Source: Epinephelus fuscoguttatus
Taxonomy: Eukaryota; Chordata; Actinopteri; Perciformes; Serranidae
Assembly: GCF_011397635.1 (NCBI RefSeq)
Contig: NC_064755.1
Location: 34,521,559 to 34,585,558, forward strand
DNA length: 64,000 nucleotides
Direction of reading: 5' to 3'
Shown piece after piece: positions 19,201-32,900 of the stretch. The translations under genes were made by a program, and so were the position numbers. Positions within the stretch are counted from its first letter, which is position 1; each line of letters opens with the position of its first letter. The notes beneath the pieces are model-generated. The model saw nothing but the letters and a program-made list of their open reading frames with translations, ran no database searches and was not told the origin of the DNA.

Positions 19201-22200
19201 CTGCAGCCCATACCGACACAAAGTGGACAAGGTCCAAAACCTGATCACATTTAATGGTTAAACTTGTTTATGTATATTGAATAATATTTGTAGTTTGATA
19301 TGGCAACAAACTTGACCAAATTTAGTAACAGTAACAAGATGAGACGCTGTTAATTAGCGTACTCAATTTTAGACATTAGGACTTAATCATTATCTTTCCT
19401 GAGGACATTGGGACCTTATTATCGTCTCATTTGAGGGCGTTGGGACTTAATTATTGTCTCGTTTTATTACACACTCGTGCATATTAAAAATAAACCCATC
19501 GTCCCTGTATGAGGACATCATTTTTTTCTTAAAAAGTACTTCTTCTTAGGGCGTTGGTGGCTTAGTGGATAGAGCAGGCGCCCCATATACAAGACTGTTG
19601 CCGCATCGGCCCCGGGTTAGACTCCGGCCTGTGGCCCTTTGATGCATGTCACTCCCTCTCTCTCCCCCCTTCATGCTTAGCAGTCCTATCATTAAAGGCA
19701 AAAATGCCCAAAAAATATCTGGGGAAAAAAAAAGTACTTCCTCTTCAAGGACAACGCTTATTTTTTAATATTCATCAGATCGTTCTGACCCCAAACAGCT
19801 CAGAGAAATTAAAAATGTGTGCTAAAAAGAAGCCGAGGTCTCAGGGGGATATTTAGGAAATGGCACTGTTTTGAATTTCATGAGAGTTCTTCTTTCAAAA
19901 CAGGCATATTTCCAAGACAGCAATCACTCATAAGGGTCCATTCTCCACCCAACACATTGTTAGAGGGCCTCAGTGCAACCACACTGCCTGCACTGTCTAT
20001 ATTTACACCCCTGCCCTCTAAAATCTCTTAAAACTTTGGAAGTATGTCTTGGAAGCACCAGTATACTCTCACATGAAAATGTAAACGATACAAGCCAAAG
20101 AAAAAATACTCACATATCCACATGTACTTTTACAGATTCATTTATTATTTCTGAGGACATGACTGCAGTTTACAGTTTGACGTATGAGCTTTAAAGCAAC
20201 ACAAGACAGCTAACAGATAGCCAAAGGGCACATCATTGTGCTTACTGCAGCTGCATTAATAAAGAATCTGCTAAATGATTCATGAGGCCGATAGGAAGAG
20301 TGATAAATATAGAACTGCCAAACACAAACAAACTGCATCAACAGATTTTTCCAGTTGGAGCAAAACTCAGGCGTCCTGCACGGGAACAATTTGTTCTACC
20401 GGGAACACGTGTCTTTTAGCACACAGGAGGATTGTTGTCGGTCTGATGCACAGACAGTGCAGAAACTCAGGATGAACACAACAACAGTCACCTAAAGTGA
20501 TTTACAGTGAGTGAGCATGATGCAGGAAGGTGTTACAGACACGGGTTTACTATTATGAAGGAATGATTTAGTTACATTTTGTGTACAAGTCTCAATGAAA
20601 GAGTCAGTTGTGGAAAACAGTGCATTTTGATTCGATAATAAATGTCATGTATGGTTCATAGGCTCAGTTCTGAACCTTTTTATTTGTAGAATAGAGTTTA
20701 TTCATAATTTACTCCACAGCTATTACAGAATTTTAGGATATAAACTAATTACGGGTTGTGTCTTAGTGTGGATAAAAGTGTAAATCAGTGTTTTACTGAA
20801 AGCGTACCTGATTTTTATTGCCAATAGGGATAACATCTGAGACAGTAATTGGGCTGAAAATTGTAGTCTGGCCAGCCTTCCAAGTTGGACTTTTACTGGA
20901 GCAGCTTTGCAAACATGTTGTAATTTCCTGTTGTCAGTAGGTGGTGCCATAACCAATTATTGGCATGTAGATACTCATATACTGGAGTTGCAAACCACCT
21001 CCTGTTTCATGGCAAAACACGGAGGTTTGACGCCTGGCCACGGTCACATGATTTGATGAAAACTTTTGATGTCAAAGGTCTTAATATGGTACAGACAAAA
21101 TTTGAAGTCAATCTGATAAAATCTGTAGGAGGAGTTTGTTAAAGTACAATCCCTGGAAATGGCCAAAAACGCAGAAAAATTGCACATTCATTTCAAAATG
21201 GTGGACTTCCTGTAGGGTTTAGGCTATGGCTCCAAGAGACTTTTTTGTAAGTCTGGGTATGATATGCCCACTAGATTTCATTCATCTACATGAAATTTAT
21301 AGGTGGGGGCATTAACTTTGAAAACTATTAAGGGGGCACTATCGAGACGATTTTCTATGTCCAATAAGGAGTCCCATATAAGATTGCAGTTTTTGCCAGT
21401 CCTCACACATATTCCAAGTTTTCGTGTATCCCAAGGAACCCAAAAATGCTTTAAATGGTAAATATAAAAATCATAATAATTAGGATTCCTTGCATTTCAA
21501 TATGGCCTTCATGACCATTTAATGGCAATATCACCTTGCTTACAGTAAAGCAACATATTGAATCATAACCCCTGTATCAGATATGTATCATATTTCCATA
21601 TCCTTAACAATACACGGCCCGAATTTGTTTATTGGGCAACAAGTTGTTGTGGAAACGTCTTTACTATGATATAAATAACATTACATCATTTATTATACTG
21701 CAGATTAGACAAACTACCTGTGGAAGCATGAACGGCAGCACCAAGAGCAGTGCATTCATGTTTATTCATAAAATAAAGTATATTACGTGTGTAGAATCTA
21801 AATTATGAATGAACCATTGAAAACACTCTTTTCAAATTAATGTTCTTCATAAACCAAATGCTTTTTTTCCCCTCCTCTTTTCTTATTTTCCACTGCAAGT
21901 CCATTATGGAACGCTGCACGGCCACACAGTTGTGCTTTTCATTATAGTCCTATAATGCTAAGGCACAGGTGAAACTAATGTCATTAACAATTTCTCAGAG
22001 CCATGATGTGTCCCTGCAAGCCATGCTATCAAGCCAGCATGCACAGCACCAAAGCCCCAGAGCTCACTCACCTAAATGTCATGCAGTCATTATTAATGTC
22101 ATTATTAATGTCAGTGTCTGCTGTGAAAAAGGCCTCACTGGCAGAGCGATGCGGGGAGTTGTGTACCAGTAAGAATGATCAAGGTGTAAGTTCCTGCTCT

Positions 22201-25200
22201 ATAAGGTACTGTCTCAGTTGTTTTTATTTTATCTGGTCTGCCCCTCAGTAAGGACCTTTCCAAAACTTGATCCTTCTCACTCCCACTTTGTCTCAGAGTG
22301 TCACTGCATTTGTAGCCCCCCTTACAGCTGAATGAAGTGCCCTCCATTAGTGCTGCACAATTAATCTAATCGCAATCGCACATTTTTATCAACCCGTGCA
22401 GCACTACCCTCCATCAAGATGTAGGTTGTAAACACAGCAGCAAGCTTTGGGACACACCTCCCTCTCTGTAGCAGAGAAAGGAGCTGTTATATTTGGTAAC
22501 CATTAGGGTTGAGCCGAATACTTGGATTAAACAAATATCCAGTACAAATAATGTACTTTATATGAATACAAGTCCTAAAATGACATCCTAAAATATGTCA
22601 ATATCTGTACTGGTGATGAAGGAAAATCCTCATTTGGATAACTGTTTTTAATCTCTTACTGTTTAGATCAAAAAATGACTTAAAGCTTAATTCTGAGATT
22701 GTTCTGTAAATACATTCATGTTACATAATAAATATAGCAACTACTGATTAATCCTTATCAATATCAGGCTCCCAATTAGGCCCCACCCTCTTCCAGTCCG
22801 AACACTGCCCAAAACGAGTACAGATAAGAAAAAGATACAGATACAGAAAAGTAAAATTATTCCCATTTTATGTTCTTTCTATGTATGTGTATCACTTTTA
22901 TTTGATTCATGCTGCTGTTTACCAGAATTTGGTAGCATATATTTTTCTTTTGCCATTAAAATCAATAAATGAATCCATGTGAATAAATAAATAAACAAAT
23001 AAATGAACAATACATAAAAGCTTAATTGGTGACATTTCTTGTCTTTTTGCAGTCTGACAGTTTGATAATGTGCTAAAAAAAGAGACAAGTGAGAACAATA
23101 ACTTCTCCATATCCAAACACAGTGCATCAGTGCTTCTACAGGCCTTTCACACAGCAGACTGTTTTTACTTGTCATAGCGCTAAAAGCACAGGTGTTACTA
23201 ACAACAGCTCTGTTGTGTTCCAGTGTTTGTGACAGTGAGCCAGTAGGAAAGATGCCAGAGACCTGAAATCAAAGCAGCTAAATAGAATTCATCATTAATT
23301 TCATTTCACTTAATAATATGAGAGGCAGAGCCCTGACACCAGTGTGCATGCTTGGATTTTTCCTCTGTACTATAAGGAGAAATTGAGCGAATTTTTGTAT
23401 GACTAAAGTGTAATAGGGCCATCCCTTAAGAGGTGCAACAAAGTTAACAGAAATGTTGTGTTAAGCATACACACCCACTCTCCTGTGCAGAGGTGTAATC
23501 TGGCAAAATAAGTAAAAACACTGAGGGTTTTCCAGGGCGTGTAGGGCTTTCAAAATCTATTTTCAGTGTGAAAAAATGAGGCAGTTGAATTCCCGCTTCT
23601 TATTTTGAGACATGTTGGTGGTGTGAATAGTTATTTGATTTAGCTTTCAAACAATAAGAATAGCAAAAGAAAAACCCTGCGACAAGCTGCTGTATGCTGA
23701 CTAATACTAGCTACTAAATACATTCATATGACTCATCAGGGCCTGTGTGCTGTGAGTTATACTGTATGACTCTGGATGTGTCACCCTTTGTTGGATTTAC
23801 AGTCCACACATCTCAGCTTTATTCTAAAATCATCTGTTCGTGACATTTATTATATCACAATAATATCCATGAAATTTACAAGTTAAAGGGTAACTTTGTT
23901 TTTTTTCAATCTTGACGCTGTTTTCCCACGTTTGTGACTAATGGGAACAAACATTTTTAAACTGGTGCAGTATTGAGCGAGAGGGCTGTAGTAGGCATTA
24001 GTGAAACAGGCTGCAATGTAATCACTTAGGACAATTGTGCATCCTCAATATACGTCCACTTTAAGTGCTTGTTTTTGCCATGGACAGGCTCAGACTATTA
24101 TTTTAAGTGTCAAACAACATTATGAAAAGAACCGTTACAGAGATAGACCTTTGTGTCAAATAGTAAGAACCTTTTTGTTTGACCTGAAACTGCCCCAAAA
24201 TTGCCATTGCCAATCCCACCAGACTCCATTTAAGAGCATATTTTATTACGATAAAATTACTCTTTATTTAAATGGAGTCTGGTGGGTTTGGCGATGGCAA
24301 TTTTGGGGGTGTTTTGGGTCAAACACAAAGGACCTCACTCTTAAACAAAATGGTCTATCTCTGTAGGCATTCTTTCCATTATGTTGTCAGACACTAAGAA
24401 TAACAATCTGAGCCTGTCAAAAATTGACGATGCACAATTGCCCCAAGTGGTAACATTGCAGCCTGTTTCACTGCAGATGGCTGCAGTGGTCCCACTAAAT
24501 ACGGAACCAGTTTCTAAAACTGTTGTTGCCATTACCTACTTGGACACAAAAACATGAGAAAATGGGATCCAGGTTGAAAAATACAGAAGCTTCCCTTTAA
24601 AGTCTTCATTGCATGATGTCTTTTTTAAAGGCGGTTTTTCATTTTGATAATTGTTTTGTATGAGTGGTGTCTTGTCTTTGTTAAGTCGTGGATATGTCGT
24701 TGAAACAACTCTACTTGCAATTTCACTGAAATTTAACCTTTAGTCTTTCAGAGCAGGGTTTCTTCAAGTCCCTGAAAAGTTTTATTTTCAGTTTTATAAC
24801 TATTAGGCCTTAAAAGTCATTAAATAGTCTTAAATTTTGAGTAATTGATACAAACATTTCTTCTGATCTAAAATCTAAAATGTGGCACCTCAGAGCGAAG
24901 GGATTCCTGGTTCGAGCAGAGTTTGCATGTTCTCCCTGTGTCAGCGTGGGTTTTCTCCAGGTACTCTGGCTTCCTCCCACAGTCCAAAGACATGCAGGTT
25001 AATTGGATGACTCTAAATTGTCCGTAGGTGTGAATGTGAGTGTGAATGGTTGTCTGTCTCTATGTGTCAGACCTGTGATAGTCTGATAACCTGACCAGGG
25101 TGTACCCCGCCTCTTGCCCAGTGTCAGCTGGGATAGGCTCCAGCCCTCCCTGCGACTCCCAACAGGATAAGCGGCTACAGAAAATCAGTGAATTTAATCT

Positions 25201-28200
25201 AATGTCATTTATCCATCTTTAAATTTAATTTTGTCAAAATGAGTTCAAGGTCCTCAAGGTTCACATTTTTAATATGTACAAATCTTTAAACCAACCACTG
25301 AACCTCAAACTGTTTTTTATTTTGTACTTGGACTGACCTGTTGGCAAAATGTAGATTAACCTAACTCATTTTAATAACCATATTCATACATCAAATCTAC
25401 CTCTGCACCAGACTACATATACTATTTGCCTTTAGTGCTTGAGAAAGTCTTTAAAAGCACTAAGTTTAAGACAGAGTTTTGTGTATCTGTGCCTGTTGTC
25501 ATGTCACCTGTTTTGTTTTACTCCTGTTGCCTGCCTGTGTCTCAGTTTGGCAACATGTAGTGACATTGCATTGCTGTTTTCTGCTTCACTAATAATGTAC
25601 CAGCAGAGGGAGCTCATTGTTTACATATGGTTGATGTAATTTCATGGCTGTGAACTGTGACTCTTTGATCTGGAGGAGGAGATTTTTCCCTCCAGGATGT
25701 TTGCCATGATTTTTATTGAGGTTTTTAAACTGCTTGTGGTTAAATTCTGCCTTTGTTAATTGATTCAAGTGTAGGCTGAGTGTTGTTATGTGATGTCTGT
25801 ATCTGTGTTTGCTGAAGTCAATCTCCTCAGTGAAGGTAGATTAACCAGTCTGTCTGTAAACATGACTCGACCTTCACTGTCGTCTCCTTGGAAACACGGC
25901 AGATGTGAGATGTTGCTTCAGTCCTCGAACCGTGTCGTTCTCTCTCTGTGTTATTATTACTCAGAACAAAAAAACCAAACACCTTTCTTACATTTTAAGA
26001 GGTACTTGTTGCCCTTCAGTCTGAAATGACTGTTGTAAGTTTAATGGAAGTGTCGGTTGATGTTGTGACTATTTTTTAAGTTTCTGGCTGGTACTGTTTT
26101 GTTGTTGAGCTCTGCAACACTTTGTGTTCTCAAGCCATAAAATCACATGTAGAACTAGTATTACTGTATTTTACTTGTGATGGTTGCCCTTCATGGCTGA
26201 TGATTCAGTGGGATTTTTTTTTTGTTGGTTTTGTTTCTTGTTCTTTGGTGAATATATGACTTTTAAATTTATGTCAGTGGCCCCCTCTGGATTGGGAGAG
26301 AGTTACTGCCTCAAGTGAAGGAGTATATCGGGGTCTTGTTCATGAGTGAGGGTAGAATGGAGAGTGAGATGGATCTGCAGTTTGGTGTGGCGTCTACAGT
26401 GATGCAGGTGCTGCGCCGGACCGTCGTGGTGAAAAGGGGGCTGAGATGGAAGGCGAAGCTTTCGATTTACTGGTCCATCTACGTCCCAACCCTCACCTAT
26501 GGTTATAAGCTCTGGGTAGTGACCAAAAGAGTGAGATCGCGGATTCAAGCGGCTGAAATGAGTTTCCTCCGTGGGGTGGCTGTGCTCAGCCTTAGAGATA
26601 GGGTGAGAAGCTCGGACATCTGGAGGGAGCTCGGAGTAGAGCCACTGCTTTTTCACGTCAAAAGGGGTCAGTTGTGGTGGTTGAGGCAACTGATCAGGGC
26701 GCCTCCTGTTTGAGGTGTTCCATGCTCGTCCCACTGGTAGGAGGCCCCAGGGCAGACCCAGAACACGCTGGAGGGATTATATATCTCATGCAAACACCTT
26801 GGGGTCCCCCAGGAGGAGCTGGAAAGCGATGCTGGGGAGGGGGATGTCTGGGGTGCTTTGCTTGGCCTGCTGCCCCCACAACCCTCAGACAAGCGAATAA
26901 AAATAGATGGATGGATGGATGCATCAAGCCAAAACATCTTTTTTAAAAAATAGTTTTTCAACATTTTGGTAAATGTAATTCTTTACTTTGTTTCCATGAG
27001 TTTAGCTTTACATAAAGACTGGGAACACGAGGAAACAGCTAGCCTGGATTAACAAAATCAGTCTATAATAAACACAAAGTAATGCACATTAATGGTTGTA
27101 GTGATGTCCTGATCACTAAAGTGTACATGAAAGTTGGAAAAATGTGTCTCACACACTCCGACTCCATGTACATTTCTCTTTTATTTAGATGACCAGTTTG
27201 TAATCCAAAAAAAAAAAAAAGAGAAATGCATATCGAGCCAGAGTGTGAAACACTTTTTCCTGCTTTCAAACAAAGTCAGCCTACATACATCTCAAAACAG
27301 CACGTTTTATCATGAGATATGTAATCCCTCCAGCATGTTCTGGGTCTGTCCCGGGGCCTCCTACCAGTGGGAGGTGCCTGAAACATCTCCAGCTGGAGGC
27401 ACCCAGGAGGATCCTGATCAGATGCCCGAACCACCTCAACTGACCCCTTTCGACACCCAACAGCAGCGGCTCTACTCCGAGCTCCGCTCAGATGTCCGAG
27501 CCCCTTACCCTATCTCTAAGGCTGAGTCCAGCCACCCCACAGAGGAAACTCACTTCAGCTGCTTGTATCTGCGACCTCATTCTTTTGGTCATTACCCAGA
27601 GCTCATGACCATAGGTGAGGGTTGGGACGTAGATGGACCAGTAAATCACAACTGAATGTAGCCTTTTAATTAGCAAGCAGACATAAAAACAGTATCAATC
27701 CTCACATCTAATACCCTTTTTTCATTGTTACTCTTGGACACGTCGAGGAAAGCCAAGCCGCACCAAAGATGGACCTTATCTAGGGTAGGTCTAAAAGCCG
27801 GGCCGCATGCCCTTCAGTGAGTAGCAGTGACAACAGGCTCTTACTGTACCTCTGCAAATAGCTCACCTCCAACTTCTTTTACCTGCCCTGCTGTGGAAAA
27901 ACACATGCAGCAAAGATAACAGGGGACGTCATCACTCAAGACAAGCCATCATCAGTTGAAGACACATCTTCAGGAAGGTGGCCCTGTTGTAATGGAAGTG
28001 CAAATCCCTGCTGTGCTGGGCTGACGGCGCAAACCAAGCCAAGCCAAGCCAGATCATAACTGTTGAAAAGGGATATCAGTCTGAACTATTACTTTAAAAA
28101 AACCTCAGGCATTAGAATTTAAAAAACATCAAAGATAATACAGTGAAGCTAAAAGACTTTCTATTGTGGTCCCAGTGAGGGATGAATATCAATTATCCAG

Positions 28201-29906
28201 CTTCAGGACTTGAATATATATTAATTAATTCATGAAATCCTTCATATATTCCTTTAACTGTAAGCCTCTTTCAATTAGGGAATATATCGCTGCACTGCAC
28301 CCAAAATCAGACATACAAGTTTTGACAGGAAGAAAAAAAAATCCAACATAAAGAGCTTTAAAAATTAGACGGCAGCAGCTGTCTTTTGTAGTCAGAATCA
28401 TAAGAGATTTACTGAGCTGGATCTTCTTAGGATGTTTTAAATAATGACCAAGATGTTTCTCATATCTGTGAGATGAAGATTATTTAGACCTGAACATGCT
28501 CCTCCTAAACTGATAACTCAGAGATCAAAGACTAGAGTTTGTTAAACCATCAAAAATACTTTCTGAAGCTACCGCAGGATGAAATTCTCTCCGTATTATA
28601 TCCAACATTGGTTTTTACAACATTAGATAATGCACTACTGTAAATGCTGCAGCCTTGGGGTGTATTTCCTGGTGACATCACAGGTTAAAAATCTTATTAG
28701 TCTTCAGCAAATGTCAGCAAATCCTCACTGAGCCTGTTACAGATCACAGGAAGAGCATATGTGAATTGTGCTTCCAGGAGGTTATTTTCGTTCGAGCCAA
28801 AGAGAAATGAGTGGGAGAGTGAGAGAGAGATGTCCTCATCACGACACTGCCAAGAAAGCTGAGTCATGTAAGATGAGGGTAAAAAAAAAAAAAAGCCACC
28901 TCACAGAATATTAAAAATGGATAAGACGGGGACGTTTATAAACATAATGAAGAAGAGGAGAGAGGGATATTTAAAAAGATCTGTCGGGTATCGAAAAAGG
29001 TTTGTTGGCAGTGAGTTTGGGATGAAGGCGGATAAAGAAAGCTGTGATAGAGTGAGAGTTGAGCGAGATTTCGAGGCGTTAATGTGGCGAGGCGGAGTGA
29101 AGAGGGCAAGCATGAAAGGAGGTGGGGGGGAGTGATAACGTGGCAAAAGATGGGAGAGGCTGTGTCATTGTTGGAGAGCTCAGATATGTGGACATGTTGT
29201 ATACACACAGGGAGGCAGAGAGAGAGGCTGGTGCAGCGGCAGGAAGCAGCGGGAGGAGTCGCGAGAGGAGAGGCGAATAAAACTCCACGCCCCTCTCTGC
29301 CGAGCATCCATTTACTGTGCAGCTGATGTCTGCTGCTTCACTGGATGCGTACAGACTCAGCAGTAACAGAAGACAAAAAAAAAACCCCACAGTGCACTGG
29401 GGCTCTGGTGGATTTGGATTACAGCACTCAGGAGTATATCAACCTGCCACTGTGGAGAACAAGAGGCACAGGAAGAGGTCTGTTGCATCATTTTTTTTTT
29501 TTTTTTTACAAGAAATATCCACATTGGATACCCTCAGAGGGAAGGAGTATTTATAACACAGAGTCTCACTGAAGCTGCTCTGTGCTGCGTGAAAACTGTC
29601 TGAGGAGGATCTGAAGAATTCATCCAACTGAGGAGTGGCGTAAGAAAGCTGCAGTCTCTCCACTTTATCTACCTGGGATCCTACAGGTTGCTCTCAAGCT
29701 CTCAAGTTTTTCAAACATGACCACCATGCAGAAGCTGCTGCAGCTGCCGGTGAACGCGGTGAACATCGTGAAGACGGTGCAGAGTCAGGTCCAAGGCCAG
29801 GAGGAGGACAAGAGCCCCGTGCTGACCCCTGACAGCGGGCAGCAGGCCTGGTACAGTGCCCTGCAGCCCGACGAGCTGCGCCACCTTCGATCTGGGGGTA
29901 CAGGAG

Positions 29907-29938
<32 letters not shown>

Positions 29939-32900
29939 GGTGGAGACAATGAGGAGCGAGCACTATCGGAGGAAGGTGGTGGAGGTGGTGGCAGTTTCCA
30001 AACTCAACCTTTGCGGTAGGGAAATCCAGGAGGGTCGAGACCTGTTCAATCTTTCACACTACAGTTATGTTTAAAGGGACAGTTCACCCTAAAATTGAAA
30101 ATACATATTTATCCTCTTACCTGTAGTGCTGTTTGTTGATCTTGATTATTTTGGTGTGAGTTGCCGAGTGTTGGGGATATCGACTGTAGAAGTGTCTGAC
30201 TTGTCTTAAATATAATGGAGCTAGATGGCACTCAGCTTGTGGTTCTCAAAGGGCAAGTAAAAAAATAAATAAATTGGAAAACTCATCAGCAAATTCAAAA
30301 AATTATGACCAAGTCACTCAAGATAATCTACAAATCTTGTTGTGAGTAGTATTTATGTAGGAACTATTGTCTTTCTCCCGAACTATACCTACCAGCTGTA
30401 TCACTGTGCAGAAGGAAACGTGCATCTACTCATGGACAAGAGGCAACAAGAGATTTAAACATAAATTGCATCCTCCTTGACTGAGCTGTAATGTTAGCTA
30501 GCTCAGTGGTGCTAGGTGAGCTAGCAGCACATGCACACTTACCTCTGTCAGGTGATATGGCTGTGGCTCAGAGGTAGAGCGGGTTGTCCACCAATCTGAG
30601 GTTTGGGGGTTCCATCTCCAGCTCCTCCGGTCCGGACTGGAGGAGTGAAGTATCCTTGGGCAAAATACTAAACCCCAAATTGCTTCCGATGGCAATTCAA
30701 TTGGTGTGTGCACGTGAATGGTTACCGAGTAGCAGGTGGCACCATGCATGGTAGCCACGGCCACCTGTGTGTGAATGGGTGAATGTGACTCAGTAGTGAG
30801 TGGTCAGAAGACTAGGAAGGTGCTATACAAGTACAGTCTGTGAATTATCTTGAGTAACTGGGTCATAATTTCTGCAGAGACATTGCTGTTGAGTTTTTCG
30901 AATGTATTTTTTTTGGTGCTTTGAGCACCATGATCCGAGTGCCAACTAGTTCCATTGTACTAAACATAAATGCTCATAATAATTTCTCAGATCCCAAAGT
31001 GACAACTTGTGTTTGCTTCTTTTGTCCAACCAATAGTCCAACACCCAGAGAATCTTCACTTAGCACAGTGGTTCCCAACTGGTGGGTCATGGTCCAAAAG
31101 TGGGTCACAGGTCCATTCTGAATGGACCGCAAGTGACTCACAAATGTACCGAGTTTGTAAAAACCACACTTATTTTTAGGTACAGTGAATTTCCAGCACA
31201 GAGCTTTTATTTTGAAGTGCTGTTTTTTGCTGTAGAGTGAGTGACTATTAGCTACTTGACAGAGACGGCAAACTAGCTCGATGACATGGCCAAACACAAG
31301 TATGACCCTGAACATATCAAACTTTGTGGACTCTGAACTAATGACTAAGGAGAAATCTGGACCCTCTGTCTGGACCAGTTGGGAACCGATGATTTAATAC
31401 ATGATTTTATCAAAGAAGAGAAAGAAATACAGCAGATTCTCACATTTAAGAACATGGAACCAGGAAATGTTTGACATTTTTGCTTGAAAAAAGACTAAAA
31501 CAATTACTAGATAATCAAAATGGTCGGCAATTTATTTTCTTTTATCAACTAATCAATTAAGTGGCTATTTGTTGCAGCTCCAGTAGACGGTGCTTCAGTT
31601 TTAAGGGTCACAAGTCAAAACAGATGGGAACCACTGGTGTTAGATGTCATAGTACCCTAAAGAACCCAAACAGAAAAGTGAGGAGACTTGGTGGAGAAAC
31701 AAAAGAAAGAAGGATTGGTTCCAGTTTACCTACAATAATATACGGTACTGTGTGTAGCTTTTTTATAATTCATAAAGATCCATAGCTTTTCTGCGTTGGT
31801 GCTGTTATCCATAAGACATGTATTTCCATATTTTTTGGTATCATGCAAAGGCTGTAGAAGCTGCTGTACTCCTTAATTAATTAGACTGCAAACCTTTCAA
31901 ATGAACATCAAAAGTGGTGCTCCTCAGAAATAGATTTCCTCAAAGAGAGCTATAATTACACTTTTTGGATTTTATTGGGTCGTACCTATAAACTAGATTA
32001 TGCTCATTTTACAGGATGAGAGCTTTGCTGAAGTGCAGTCCTGGTCGGTTAAAGCGTAGGCATATTTTACATCCGTCACCAAGAAGAAAAAATAAAAAAC
32101 AAGAAACTTTCAAAGTCTCTGCTGAGAGAGTCGGCTTATGTAAAACAGCCTGCTTATAAATGCAAGCTGCAACTCTTCGATCTTTCACTTTCCTCTGATT
32201 CATGCAAATACATTTTCCTATCTACTTCTTTTTAATGTTGTCGCAGCCTTGCAGAGCTCTGTTCTTGGCGAACAACATGACATCTGAAGTTGTATCATTG
32301 AACACGGGAGGCCTGTACCTCCATGGAGACTTTGGAGCTTCAAAGTCGTGCTGATCTTTTGGCTTTGGTGCCAGGTAACCCGACCGCTGGTGTGCTCTGT
32401 TGTACCACGACGGGTTAAATAATTCAGAGGTGTTTGTAAATTCAGCTGTTGTTCGGCAGGACGGGACAGAATCCAGAGAAACGAGAGAACCAGTGTTGGT
32501 GTAGAATTACAGCGGGCCCTGTGGGCATGAGCAGGGACGTATACACCCAGTCAGATGGTCGTTTTTCCTGTAGGTGCTTTAGATGAGGGTTTATTTCTCA
32601 GATAAGTCACTGAGGTGGCATTTATAGTTGGTTAAATACATCATGATGCAGCAGATAGACTGTGAAGCACTCGGGGCTGTGTTTTGTCTCCAGGTCCATT
32701 CATAACTTTGAACCTTTTAATTCACTGAGCCATTAAATCTTTCTCTTGAGCCGCTGTATCATGAGCTCTGACAGATAAAATACTGGAGACTTATAGTGAA
32801 TAAAATAATGAAATAGAGTTTTCCTCCTCTTACAGGCTGTTAAATTGTTAATGCCCAATGTGCCACTGCTACTAACACTGTGACTTTTACTAATAATGCA

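Noticed and set aside
28917..29135. Lys/Arg-rich 72-codon frame before the nested candidate exon
   Set aside because: Purine-rich composition alone explains the Lys/Arg/Glu content; more likely promoter-proximal sequence.
29694..29963. Leu/Ala-rich minus-strand open frame
   Set aside because: Shadow of the GC-rich plus-strand frame at 29717; composition reflects complemented Gly codons.
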